A stretch of DNA of 62,000 nt from Symbiodinium natans (GCA_905221605.1 CAJNDS010000102.1:927501-989500), one strand, 5' to 3'; shown: positions 1 through 10,423, counted from the stretch's first letter. The notes: generated by a model from the sequence alone, not told the origin. Numbers and translations: made by a program.

Positions 1-1036
1 TATGGAAAGGTCCACGCGCAAGGAGTCACCCTCTGCTTACCTTTCCACTGCTTTATCATATGAGTTCCTTTCTTGTGTTTTTAACAGTTCAAAGGAAGCA
101 GAAGAAGAGAAGGGAAAGGGAAGTGAGAGAGGAAAGATAACAAGGATGCTATGTTTCTCGAAGCGTGCTGCATGGAATAGAAGAGACAGGAAGCAAGGAG
201 ACGGAATCACAAAATGAGGCGCAAAGCTGTACATATCATCTCTCCCTTGTCTCTCCCTATTCCCTTTCGAACTAGAAAAAACCATTCTTGCTTTTCACAG
301 ATAGGTTCCCTCTCTCCTCTTCAGGAAATCCCCTTTCCCTTATGTTGCTTTTTTGAAGCGAATAAGAAAAATAGCAGATAAGAAGAGAGGAAAGGGTCAA
401 TTTCCCTCCCTATCTCTTATGTTACTTTTCCTTCTTGTGGGGTGTCCCTGTTTCTCTTGAAGATGCAGAAAACGATTGAAAAGGACACCCGTTCCATCGC
501 CCATGTGTAGGGAAAGAGAGAGAATCATGAGCATCAGCTGGGCTTGCTGCCAATCCAACATGGGCGTCCCTTTTAATCGCAGTCTGTGTCCTTTTTTCTC
601 GCTTGAAGATGCAGAAAACGATCCAAAAGCACATCTGTTGGAGGAAGAGAGAAGGAGAGAGGAGAGATACCAAGGATTGAATATTTAATGGGAAGAGCAA
701 GGAAGAGAATAGAAGACAGATGAATAGAGAAGAGGGAGAGACAAAACAAGGCGCAGAGAAGATGGCACTCTTCTTTATCTATTCTCTCTCCCTTGTCTCT
801 CCCTTCCCTCTTTCTTTTCGAAATGAGAAAAACAAAAAGGAAGAACTATGAGAAGGAGAAGAGTAAGGAAAGGAACAGAAGAGATAGGCCGAGAGGATGA
901 ATATGATGGAGTATTATGGAAAGGCTCACGCGCAAGGAGTCACCCTCTGCTTACCTTTCCACTGCTTTATCATAGGAGTTCCTTTCTTGTGTTTTATCAG
1001 TTAAAAGGAAGCAGAAGAGAAGGGAAAAGCAAAAAT
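1..1036. repeat. Purine/pyrimidine-biased block with long direct repeats
   Basis: The first ~119 bases recur at 915-1036 with only a few substitutions and small gaps. Inside the block, 451-484 recurs at 595-630 (a segment reading CTTGAAGATGCAGAAAACGA), 239-280 recurs at 783-834 (CTCTCCCTTGTCTCTCCC), and 127-149 resembles 656-679. The whole stretch is rich in GAAGA/GAGAG on one strand or the other. The small open frames here on both strands follow from this low-complexity composition and I do not regard them as genes. The left copy runs off the window, so the true repeat unit may be longer than the ~914-base offset. Confidence 0.85.
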
Positions 1037-2184
1037 TGAGCCCAACATTTTAGGACCAGGGCTTGCGATCTGACTCTTGGAGCAAAAATCGATTCCAAAA
1101 TCTTAGGGACCAGGGCTTGCGATGTTACTCTTTGGAGCAAGAAATGAGCCCAAAATCTTAAAGGGACCAGGGGCTTGCGATTTGACTCTTTGGAGCAAAA
1201 ACTGGGCCCAAATCTTAGAAACCAGGGCTGGCGATTACTCTTTGGAGCAAAAAATGAACCCAAAATCTTAGGGACCAGGGCTTGCGATGTTACTCTTTGG
1301 AGCAAAAACTGGGCCCCAAATCTTAGGGACCAGGGCTTGCGATGTCACTCTTTGGAGCAAAAACTGAACCCAAATCTTAGGGACCAGGACTTGCGATGTC
1401 ACTCTTTGGAGCAAAAACTGGGCCCCCAATCTTAGGGACCAGAGCTTGCGATGTCACTCTTTGGAGCAAAAATTGAACCCAAAATCTTAGGGACCAGGGC
1501 TTGCGATTTGACTCTTCGGAGCAAAAACTGGGCCCCAAATCTTAGGGACCAGGGCTTGCGATGTTACTCTTTGGAGCAAAGATTGAACCCAAAATCTTAG
1601 GGACCAGGGCTTGCGATTTGACCCTTTGGAGCAAAAACTGGGCCCAAAATCTTAGGGACCAGGGCTTGCGATTTGACTCTTTGGAGCAACTGGGCCCAAG
1701 ATCTTAGGGACCAGGGCTTGCGATGTCACTCTTTTGGGCAAGAAATGAGCCCAAAATCTTAGGGAGCAGGGCTTGCGATTTGACCCTTTGGAGCAAAAAC
1801 TGTGCCCCAAATCTTAGGGACCAGGGCTTGCGGTTTGACTCTGTGGAGCAAAAATTGAACCCGAAATCTTCGGGACCAGGGCTTGCGATTTGACTCTTCG
1901 GAGCAAGAAATGAGCCCAAAATCTTAAGGACCAGGGCTTGCTTTGGAGCAAAAAACTGAGTCCAAAATCTTAGGGACCAGGGCTTGCGATTTGACTCTTT
2001 GGAGCAAAAACTGGGCCCCAAATAATAGGGACCAGGGCTTGCGATGTTACTCTTTGGGGCAAGAAATGAGCCCAAAATCTTAGGGACCAGGGCTTGCGAT
2101 GTTACTCTTTGGGGCAAGAAATGAGCTCAAAATCTTAGGGACCAGGGCTTGCGATGTCACTTTTTGGAGCAAAAACTGTGCCCT
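1030..2184. repeat. 54-bp minisatellite, about 21 copies
   Basis: The unit is about 54 bases (range roughly 45-57) and is built around CCAGGGCTTGCGAT, then GTCACTCTTTGGAGCAAAAA, then a CCCAAATCTTAGGGA segment. I count about 21 copies of the CCAGGGCTTGCGAT core at near-regular spacing, all in the same orientation. Copies differ by point changes and small indels. Because 54 is a multiple of 3, both strands contain repetitive open frames (for example - strand 1704-2117), but they are products of the repeat. The array starts where the purine block ends and stops exactly where the next minisatellite begins. Confidence 0.95.
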
Positions 2185-2541
2185 AGTATTGGGGGGAGGA
2201 GGGCTCGTGATTTAGTATTGGGAGGAGGCCCGGGCTCGTGAATTGGGGGGAGGCCCGGCTCGTGATTTAGTATTGCGGGAGGCCCGGGCTCGTGATTTAG
2301 TATTGGGGGGAGGCCCGGGCTCGTGATTTAGTATTGGGGGGAGGCCCGGCCTCGTAATTTGGAGGCCTGGGCTCGTGATTTAGCCCGGGCTCGTGATTTA
2401 GTATTGGGGGGAGGCCCGGGCTCGTGATTTAGTATTGCGGGAAGGCCCGGGCTCGTAATTTAGTATTGGGGGGAGGCCCGGCTCGTGATTTAGTATTGGG
2501 GGGAGGCCCGGGCTCGTGGTTTAGTATTGGGGGGAGGAGGA
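2185..2541. repeat. 31-bp GC-rich minisatellite
   Basis: The unit is GTGATTTAGTATTGGGGGGA followed by GGCCCGGGCTC, about 31 bases, with roughly 13 complete or internally shortened copies in one orientation. Several copies lack the TAGTATT segment, so spacing ranges from about 18 to 31 bases. Each unit contains the palindrome GCCCGGGC. The array joins the 54-bp array on its left and a G/C-run separator of the AT array on its right with no unique sequence between. Confidence 0.93.
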
Positions 2542-2544
2542 TGC

Positions 2545-3244
2545 CCCAGCCCCCACCCCCCATTTGGAAATAAATGAATTACTTGAATTAATTGAAATAA
2601 TTGAATTAATTCAATTAATTCAATTAATTGATTTATTTCCAAAGGGGAGGTGGAATTAATTGAATTAATTGAATTAATTCAATTATTTCAAATAATTCAA
2701 GTAATTCATTTATTTCCAAATGGGGGGGATTCCCCAGCCCCCACCCCCCCCCTTTGGAAATAAATGAATTAATTGAATTAATTGAATTAATTCAACTAAT
2801 TCAATTAATTCATTTATTTCCAAAGGGGAGGTGGAATTAATTGAATTAATTGAATTAATTCAATTATTTCAATTAATTCAATTAATTCAATTAATTCATT
2901 TATTTCCAAAGGGGGGGGAGGGGTGGGGGCTGGGGAATCCCCCCATTTGGAAATAATTGAATTAATTGAATTAATTGAATTAATTGACTTAATTGAATCA
3001 ATTCAATTAATTCAATTAATTCAATTAATTCAATTAATTCCACCCCCCCCTTTGGAAATAAATGAATTAATTGAATTAATTGAATTAATTGAATTAATTC
3101 AATTAATTCAATTAATTCAATTAATTCAATTAATTCAATTAATTCAATTAATTCAATTAATTCATTTATTTCCAAAAGGGGGGGGGGTGGGGGCTGGGGA
3201 ATCCCCCCCATTTGGGAATGAATGAACTAATTGAACGAAATTAT
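2545..3244. repeat. 9-bp AATTGAATT array arranged as inverted arms (left part)
   Basis: Runs of the 9-mer GAATTAATT switch repeatedly to runs of its inverted form AATTAATTC, making a series of long AT-rich palindromes. Arms end in the boundary words TTTGGAAATAAATGAATT or its complement. Between arms lie short separators of two kinds: GGGGAGGTGG, and a longer G/C cassette containing GGGGTGGGGGCTGGGGAATC, each seen in both orientations. Period 9 gives continuous open frames on both strands coding runs of Glu-Leu-Ile and Gln-Leu-Ile; I treat these as repeat artefacts. Confidence 0.95.
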
Positions 3245-3956
3245 TTAAACTATCGCGGCTCGATTTGGCCAAATTTTGCCGGGCAGCCTGCGGGCAAAAT
3301 TTGGCCAAATCGGGCTGCTTTTCGTATGCCATGAGAAATGCGCGGCTCGATTTGGCCAAATTTTGCCCGGAGGCTGCCCGGCAAAATTTGGCCAAATCGA
3401 GCCGCGCATTTCCCAGCGCGTACGACGAGCAGCCCGATTTGGCCAAATTTTGCCCGCAGACTTCCCGGCAAAATTTGGCCAAATCGAGCCGCGATAGTTT
3501 AAATAATTTCGGGCCTCCAGAAAGGCGCGGCTCGATTTGGCCAGATTTTGCCGGGCAGTCTGCGGGCAAAATTTGGCCAAATCGGGCTGCTCGTCGAACG
3601 CGATGAGAAATGCGCGGCTCGATTTGGCCAAAATTTGCCGGGCAGCCTCCGGGCAAAATTTGGCCAAATCGAGCCGCGCCTTTCTGAAGGCCCGAAATTT
3701 TTAAACTATCGCGGCTCGATTTGGCCAAATTTTGCCGGGCAGCTTCCGGGCAAAAATTGGCCAAATCGGGCTGCCCTTCGTATGCGATGAGAAATGCGTG
3801 GCTCGATTTGGCCAAATTTTGCCCGGAGGCTGCCCGGCAAAATTTGGCCAAATCGAGCCGCGATAGTTTAAAAAATTTCGGGCCTCCAGAAAGGCGCGGC
3901 TCGATTTGGCCAAATTTTGCCGGGCAGCCTCCGGGCAAAATTTGGCCAAATCGAGC
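3245..3956. repeat. Array of eight palindromic elements with flipping spacers
   Basis: Eight palindromes of about 50 bases recur every 88-96 bases. Each has arms GATTTGGCCAAATTTTGCC and its complement around a small GC core, and each arm holds the perfect palindrome TTTGGCCAAA. The spacers belong to two families: S1, about 37 bases, running from GGGCTGC to AAATGCGCGGCTC, and S2, about 47 bases, with GATAGTTTAAA and GGGCCTCCAGAAAGGC. In order they read S1 forward, S1 reverse, S2 forward, S1 forward, S2 reverse, S1 forward, S2 forward; a partial reverse S2 precedes the first element. The small cores also occur in both orientations. The block sits inside the 9-bp AT array. Confidence 0.93.
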
Positions 3957-4530
3957 TGGGGGGGTGGGGTCTGGGGAATCCCCCCCATTTGGAAATAAAT
4001 GAATTAATTGAATTAATTGAATTAATTGAACTAATTGAATTAATTCAATTAATTCAATTAATTAAATTAATTCCACCCCCCCTTTGGAAATAAATGATTT
4101 AATTGAATTAATTGAATTAATTGAATTAATTGAATTAATTTAATTAATTCAATTAATTCAATTAATTCAATTAATTCATTTATTTCCAAAGGGGGGGGAG
4201 GGGTGGGGGCTGGGGAATCCCCCCCATTTGGAAATAAATGAATTAATTGAATTAATTGAATTAATCGAAATAATTCAACTAATTCAATTAATTCAATTAA
4301 TTCATCTATTTCCAAAGGGAGGTGGAATTAATTGAATTAATTGAATTAATTCCAATTAATTCAATTAATTCAATTAATTCAATTAATTCAATTAATTCAT
4401 TTATTTCCAAAGGGGGGGTTCAATTAATTCAATTAATTCAATTAATTCAACTAATTCAATTAATTCCACCCCCCCTTTGGAAATAAATTAATTAATTGAA
4501 TTAATTGATTAAATTAATTAAATTCCAGGG
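3957..4530. repeat. 9-bp AATTGAATT array arranged as inverted arms (right part)
   Basis: This is the same architecture as the left part: GAATTAATT arms switch to AATTAATTC arms, bounded by TTTGGAAATAAATG, with G/C separators in both orientations. The right end decays at about 4500-4530 into ATTAAATTAA words and GGGGAAAGTGG. The array resumes directly after the palindrome block through the same long G/C cassette (GGGGTCTGGGGAATCCCC) that precedes the block, as if the block had been inserted at, or grown from, one cassette. Confidence 0.94.
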
Positions 4531-4592
4531 GGAAAGTGGAAATTAAGGAATTTAATGAATTAAATTCTGTCTGTGCAACCCTACAGGACCTA

Positions 4593-4695
4593 AAATAGGG
4601 TCTATTTGGAACATGGCTCTTGTGAATAAGTATACGTTTTGGGGCCTGTTTTCCTCTTGTAAATACGATTCCCAGCTTCCAAATAGACCCTATTT
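4593..4695. repeat. Perfect 18-bp inverted repeat with 67-bp loop
   Basis: Bases 4593-4610 (AAATAGGGTCTATTTGGA) are exactly complementary to 4678-4695. The arms lie just outside the AT array, and the loop is unique sequence. It could be the footprint of a small non-autonomous inverted-repeat element or a structural hairpin. I see no obvious target-site duplication, and no open frame in the loop is long enough to matter. Confidence 0.85.
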
Positions 4696-5156
4696 AAGCT
4701 GCACACGGGGGGGGGGGTGAGCCACACCCCAAGAACAGTGACAGCCTCCCAAAATCCTGCAATCCCTGCGTTACACCTTTTAGTGAGAATTGGAGGAAGG
4801 TATGGCCTTCTATCGGAAGCTGATAAACCCCGGGACTCTCGCAACTAAGCAATCTAGCAGATCCCGCAACAATGTGATCAATATGGAGCTTTAAAGTGCG
4901 CAACATAAGAGTTCGTAAATTGCCGAGCTTGGGAGTCTAAGGAGCTGGAGCCCTTTTTTTGCTGACTTCTATTTCCGTCAAACTCCTTCAGAGGCCTAAC
5001 TTCCGAGAACACGGGGCTTAAGGGTTTCACAGAGTTGCCTATTTGAGGTTTCCCCCCTCACCCCCACTAGTGTTTGTCCATCGGCGTTGCTTCGTTAGGC
5101 GCCTCTTCGACCTCCTCCACCAGGCGAGATCGCCACGTTGGATGTATGGTGTACGA
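4696..5156. other. Unique sequence, no feature called
   Basis: A run of ten G at about 4708-4717 and a C-rich patch near 5051-5067 are the only low-complexity parts. Two overlapping - strand frames (4602-4844 and 4694-4906) are short and lack coding-like composition. Confidence 0.6.
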
Positions 5157-5246
5157 CTTGGGGTTTAGGGTTGAGGGTTTAGGGTTTAGGGCTTAGGGCT
5201 TTGGGTTTGGGGTTTAGGGTTTTTAGGGTTTAGGGTTTAGGGGATT
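5157..5246. repeat. Interstitial telomere-like tract, TTTAGGG on + strand
   Basis: About 90 bases consist of TTTAGGG and one- or two-base variants (TTGAGGG, CTTAGGG, TTTGGGG), ending in three near-perfect heptamers at about 5222-5242. The G-rich strand runs 5' to 3' rightwards, the orientation expected if the chromosome body and the satellite stack (1030-4530) once lay to the left of a chromosome end here. This is the longest compact telomere-like tract in the window. Confidence 0.9.
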
Positions 5247-7797
5247 CACGGGGTTGTGGCTTGCTCACGCAAACGGAGAGACGCTTGAGTTCGGAAAACA
5301 CAAACGAAAAGTCCATTCCATACCGCCCTCCAATCTCCGTCGTATTACACCATTGTAATGAAGGTCCAAGTCCCAAATCTTCCAACCTCAATGTCTGAAA
5401 TGCGGGAGAAGTCCGACTGCAGACATTCTTGACACGACAAGGACAGGTACACAAGAACAGCCTGGCAAGCACAATTGGGCAATTGTCCAGAAATATGCAG
5501 CTGAGATCCCAAACCCGAGTACTACAGTTTTATCCTCGGACATATATACCCCTCAAACACCTTCAGCCAGGAGATCCAGCGGGCAGAGGCTTCACGAAAG
5601 CTTCCCTGAACGGCCAGGGCAGGTGTGTCAAAGCCAAAGAATAAGCTCAGCAAAGGTTTAGGGCTTGCCTTCTCTCTGAGGTGATTTTGCTGTCCATAGT
5701 TCACGGCCTCCAAGCTGGCTTGTTGTAAGGTCGCAATTGCAAGTCACAAGCAATTTCTGCTGCTGTTTGGGCTTCAGCTGTGTGATGTTTTCTGGATAAA
5801 CCGGGATCAAGCATGGTTTCTGACGGCACACGTTCTCCAAAGCAACCGTGCCCTCAAATGTTCAGCTTTGCCCAAAGTTTGATTTTCAACTCGCTGGCGC
5901 TTTCAATCTGTCATATTCCCTTTTCTGCGCACGTCTGTTACATCTTAAGCTGCCTGAGTCCTATAAGTCCTAGCGCCTCAAACCGGTACATGACTGACTG
6001 GGGCAGCACAACGATCGGGGTGTAGTACTTCTAGAGGTTCCAAGGGTGGATCCACCTGAGGCCGTGCAACAACATTTAAACAGCTTGAGGCTTAAGAGCT
6101 TCGAATTCGGTTCGGAGATGATAAAGCCTGAGCAACCATCAGCTTCCTAACGCTGGAATGGTTGCACACCTTCAGCTGTACACTCTTTACACTCTTGTAT
6201 GGGTCCAGGTGCAAATCATGATGTCAGCGCCGAAACAAGCCACCCTTAAGCGAGAGCCGTCATGCTTCTCACGCAGCAGTGAGGGCTTGTACATGATTTG
6301 TAAATGCAGTTTGCTGTTGGGTTCAGGGCTTTGGGCTTGGAGATTTAGGTTTGCGGGCTTCAAGATAAGCTGAATTCACACCTGCTGGGTTTCACCCATT
6401 GCCGACACAATCAGTTTACCTTTCGCAGCTGCAAGCGGACGTCAGATCCATGACTCGGTGCTCCTAAATAAGCCTTTCTTTTGACACCGCTTTTCACACA
6501 AGGGTGTAGGGCTGAGGCTTAGATGTCTTAAGTGAAGGGCGTGCACATATGCCCTGTATTTGTCCGGTGGTCTTCGTGCAGTGTAGATCATTCGCCCAAC
6601 TATTATAAGGAAAGTCTAAGTCATGATCTGCCTAGGGCGATGCGAGGATCCACAAGCCGTCACAAACCGAAGCTTTGGCGCTGTGCCATCTCACGCCCCA
6701 TTGCAGCTGTGAAGAAGAAGAAGAATAAGAAGAAGAATGAGAAGGGCTCATATTTTACTAGGGTCGCTTGGCCGCAGCCTGCGCTCTTCCATCTTTCAGT
6801 TGGAAGGTGGCATCGCTTAGGAAACAGAGGACGGATTGCAAGTGTTGATGTGTCGGGTCGTAGGGGCTTGCCTTCTCTCGGGCCGGGCCAGTCGACTTTT
6901 CAGAAGTTTAAAATACCTTGCAAGAGGCGTGCCACTGGAATCTAGCACCTCAACGCCATGAAACACAAGTCTCCTCCCCCCAACCATCCCAACTTTCCCA
7001 AAACCATGAGATCCTGAACTCTAAGCCCTCAAAACTCCCAATATGCCATCTGCTAGCTTCTTAGAGGAGCACCCCCCGCCTCCTCGGGCAAACGGGTTAG
7101 GGTGGACTTCATGGCCATCAGAAAAGGGCCATCAGAAAAGGATTGTAGATCCTGAGCCCTTCCGGTTTAAGTTGAGTCTGGGCATCAGTGCGAGGGCGCC
7201 TTTTCGTTTGGCCGCGTCGAGTTGTTCGACTTCTCTCTTGATCCGAAAAAGGCATTAAGGGACTCTACCTTGGACCCCTAAGGTTGTACCCTTGCGTGTG
7301 TGGACCCTTTTTAAAGATGCTCTAAGGAAATACAAGGGCCACATTGGGAGTACATGAAGGGCAAACCTTCAGGGGTACAACCCTAGGGGTACAAGTCTTA
7401 ATCCCTTGCCTGTAGCTCAACATACTGCGGCACTAGTACGCTCTGTGCTTATCGGACTGTGCATGCTTAGTGTCGCTCCCATATTTCGTTTCGTACCCAA
7501 ATGACTGATGTTCTACTCATCCGAGATTCGCACAAAGCGCGAGGATCATCATCTTCGAAAGCGGACACTCCAGCAAGTGACTTTCCACAAAAACAAAAGG
7601 GTGTCTATTTACGAATTCCGAAATACGACGGTCCTAAAATGTGCCCAATACATGTAATGAGACACACTACAAAATGTCGGGGTCATACGTGTCATAGCTG
7701 GCCTTCATTAAATATTTCTCACTTTTTTCGCACGCAATGTGGTGGCAAACAAAAACACATGGCTATATAAGTGGGTCCTCTTCGTTATGTGTATTTA
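5247..7797. other. Mostly unique DNA without a supported gene
   Basis: This stretch holds decayed telomere-like G-rich words at about 6310-6365, an AAG-rich run at 6709-6744 and a 14-base tandem duplication GGCCATCAGAAAAG at about 7109-7139. Open frames with a real ATG (5813-6025, 6158-6373, 7501-7770) are under 90 codons and unremarkable in composition. The 137-codon frame at 6532-6945 has its lysine cluster supplied by the AAG run. I call no gene. Confidence 0.55.
6709..6744. repeat. AAG/AAT trinucleotide run
   Basis: Twelve consecutive triplets are AAG, AAT or GAG after a GTG, mostly AAG. It is a short imperfect microsatellite. Confidence 0.85.
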
Positions 7798-7852
7798 CAT
7801 ATATATATATATATGTATGTGTGTATGTACGTATGTATGTATGTGTGTGTTA
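7798..7852. repeat. TA / TATG / TG compound microsatellite
   Basis: An (AT)n run of about nine units passes into TATG and TG units. It is self-complementary at its left end. A very similar compound microsatellite, (AT)n followed by TATG units, occurs at 19884-19926. Confidence 0.93.
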
Positions 7853-8053
7853 CTGGCCTTTTTTAAACTGGAATTCCTGAAAGAGTTGAACATTTCTGAC
7901 TGAAGGTGGGCCCTTGTCAAATCATAGCTGTACGAGGATGCGCTCTGTATTCTTGAAATGTTTTTCATGAGAACACGAAATCTGAAATTCAAGAAGTTCA
8001 TTAATGATCCACGTTTCTGTGGCATCCCTATGTCGTATGTGTGTCGTAGTTTC

Positions 8054-8397
8054 ATGAAGCATTTACTGAACGAGGTAAAATGTTACCTATACTAAACCCA
8101 ATAGAAGAGACTTCAGAACGCATTAGGCGAAATCACTTAAGCCAGGGAGATCTTGGAATCTTAGTTAAGCACAGTACACAAAACAAACACACGACCATTT
8201 TTCTATCTTTCGAACTTAAAAACTGTACTTGGTGGTGTTTTGGTGGTGTTTTTTTGGCGCGAAAAAAAGGCGCAGCGTTTGAGGCAGATTCACAGAACAG
8301 CACCCTCCCACAGCCAACCGTTTTGTTAACTTCAGATGGCTTGTGCTTTAAGACATCTCCCCAGCCCACGGCGCTATCACTAACTAGCCATGTTTGA
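8054..8397 (+). CDS. Possible two-exon small gene, no recognised family
   Basis: A short first exon (8054-8074, ATG AAG ... GAG) ends at GAG|GTAAAA. The next plausible acceptor (AAGCCAG, intron end 8145) opens an in-phase frame of 83 codons to a stop at 8397, giving a 90-residue product with a 71-base intron. The protein would contain a Trp-Trp-Cys-Phe-Gly-Gly segment and an acidic patch. I recognise no domain. The surrounding DNA (about 7500-8250) is more AT-rich than the rest of the window. Phase agreement is expected one time in three by chance, so the model is weak. Confidence 0.15.
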
Positions 8398-9109
8398 TTC
8401 TGGTCTGGGGTTTGGGGGTTCAAACACCTGCATCAATGAACCTCTTCATGGCAAGATTCCTTTGCGTCTCTGGCACCCTGAAGCGTAGCATCAAGCCTAC
8501 GTCCTATGCACGGCAACGTTTCACAGACGTGTTGATCGCTTCATCGATGCTCGGTGAGCAAATGTGGGGCATGCCCAGTATACCGGGCAGTCACATCCTG
8601 AACCCTAAGCCGAGCCCCTAAAGTTTGGAACTGTTGTGCGGACGGCCTGTACGATCTGCAATCCTAAACCCGCAACACCTCAACCGTAACCTTCAAATCT
8701 CAAAGTGACCCCAAAACCCAAGCTCTAGAGGTTTGGGTGCTGGAGCACAGTCTTTGGTCCAAGACCCAACCCCAAGGTCCCACAGGGAGGTCACTAAGAC
8801 CCCAAACGAAACCCTACACACCTAAAAGTTCTCAAATCACACGTGCAGCGCGAGCTGCCGCGAGTCCGATGGCTGAAAAAGGGCGCCGATAGGGATTTCA
8901 GAGTTTGGGGGACTTGTGCATGTGCATCCTGACTCGAAGGCACAGAAGCTAAGGGAATGGGGGCCCCGAATTTTGAACCTTGTGCGCCGACCCATTCATC
9001 AGAGCTGCTGCCAACGAAGCCCTCGCCGATGATAGGCGTGAGAAGTACAAGTTTCACTTGGTAGTTTGAGCCGTTTCAGGGTCCCAAAACATGTGTTTCT
9101 TATTGCTGC
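8398..9109. other. Non-coding DNA with decayed CCCTAAA-like words
   Basis: Between about 8637 and 8775 the + strand is full of CCTAAACCC, ACCCCAAAACCCAAG and similar words: C-rich telomere-like sequence that has lost its period. No open frame here stands out. Confidence 0.5.
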
Positions 9110-9502
9110 ATGTGGCTTTTAGGATTCTCTTGTAGGTACTTCTTCATGGAAGATTCCCTGACGAAGTTCCGAAGTTCGAACAGAAAGCCTCACATTGACC
9201 TCTCTCTGTGTGTTGGCCTTGTTGCAGAACTACTCGTAGGATTTGTATCGGTTTGGAGCTTAATTAATGAAAAAGTTACTGTCGTTATTTGTGGCAAAGC
9301 TGTCCCTAGCCACTGCAAAGAACAAGCAAACATTTGGAAACCGATTCTTGGACTCGGGACATTCAGCGGCTTGTCATCGTGGTCACCGCGCAAATCTCTT
9401 GTCATATCATTGCTTCCGAAGACTGTTGCGAACGATTCTGGACGTCGGATCTCAAAAGCCCGTCAGCGACTCTCTGCATTGACAGATGCTGGTGATGGCT
9501 AA
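9110..9502 (+). CDS. Open frame, 130 codons, possible membrane protein, family unknown
   Basis: A true ATG opens a frame closed by TAA at 9500-9502. Residues about 31-52 form a strongly hydrophobic run (Leu/Val/Gly/Phe rich) that could span a membrane, followed by a basic, Ser-rich C-terminal half. First-position G is mildly raised compared with second position. The antisense frame over the same DNA is only 71 codons. I recognise no motif. A frame this long is not improbable by chance in 62 kb of roughly 50% GC DNA, so it is a candidate only. Confidence 0.2.
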   Translation: MWLLGFSCRYFFMEDSLTKFRSSNRKPHIDLSLCVGLVAELLVGFVSVWSLINEKVTVVICGKAVPSHCKEQANIWKPILGLGTFSGLSSWSPRKSLVISLLPKTVANDSGRRISKARQRLSALTDAGDG

Positions 9503-9878
9503 GCTGTATGGCTGGGGTTATGGCTCACGAACAACCCGGCCGCTGTTACCCAAAAGTTGCTCAAAAACGAAGCAGGCTCCATACGCTCCAAGTTCGACAT
9601 GGATTGCGAAGGGGTGATTCCGAACGTGGCGGCAGCGACAGCAGTGGGGTAAGCAAAACACGCATAAACACGCAGAAACACGATCTCGCGTTTTCTTTTC
9701 TATTGGCAACAGCTCACAAGCTAGTTACGAATAAGGAATTCCGTTTCGGATGACTCCATCGGGGACTCCTTACCGGCCTCAAAGTGCAGTGAACGGATCG
9801 ACCCTGAGGATTCATGGCTGCGGGGGCAGTGTCGCAATAACTGCGTTCAGCATTGGATGCACCAACTTGTGTAGTGTT

Positions 9879-9899
9879 AGTGTGTGTGTGTGTGTGTGT
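9879..9899. repeat. (TG)n microsatellite
   Basis: About ten TG units. Confidence 0.93.
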
Positions 9900-10153
9900 C
9901 TCGGCGCCTTGGGTTGTATGGTTGGTGTATACATTTATACACCAAGCATCTCACAACATAAAGCTGCAAATCGATCCCGGAGCCATCGCCTTCGCAGGTC
10001 ATCGACGAGCTTGCAACAGAGTCACGCCGAACTGCACTCCTGGATCGTTCGGCGCTCGGGTTGTGCGTATGGTGCTTTCCGAGAAGTAAGCTGTGGACGG
10101 CACAGCGGTGGCGTCGCGAAACGGTTCCAAAGCTGAAGTTGCTGCGGACTCAT

Positions 10154-10176
10154 GTAGCACTGTAGCACTGTAGCAC
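10154..10176. repeat. Triple 8-bp tandem repeat
   Basis: GTAGCACT recurs as three consecutive near-identical 8-base units. Confidence 0.9.
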
Positions 10177-10423
10177 GATACTTAACAAAACGCCGAAGAA
10201 CTGTCCACCGAGAATCCTGCAAAAGCCCAGCGGGGCGGCACCCCAATGTTGTAGCGAGGTCTCGAGTCGCAGCTCAAGGCATGGCGTTTGAAGCGTTGTG
10301 GGCTTCAGAGCTCGAGTCGAGGATCTGAAGCGGGGTTCCGCGCGGAATTTTGTCAGCAGTTTAGCGCTCGGGGCTCCCAGCATCAGGATTTGAAGCTCGG
10401 GCTCTAGGGTTTTAGCGAACCCG

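Noticed and set aside
1704-2117. 137-codon - strand frame with an 18-residue repeat
   Set aside because: Produced by the 54-base minisatellite; copies with indels break the frame elsewhere.
2900-3225. Open frames on both strands of the AT array coding Glu-Leu-Ile and Gln-Leu-Ile runs
   Set aside because: The 9-base period guarantees open frames on both strands; there is no unique sequence or start context.
3162-3938. 258-codon frame on the - strand through the palindrome array
   Set aside because: It simply translates the repeat, several other phases are equally open, and a protein with mirrored repeats on both strands is not credible.
3245-3956. CRISPR-like array (regular repeats with spacers)
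   Set aside because: Repeats are palindromes but spacers fall into two recurring families rather than being unique, and the context is eukaryotic.
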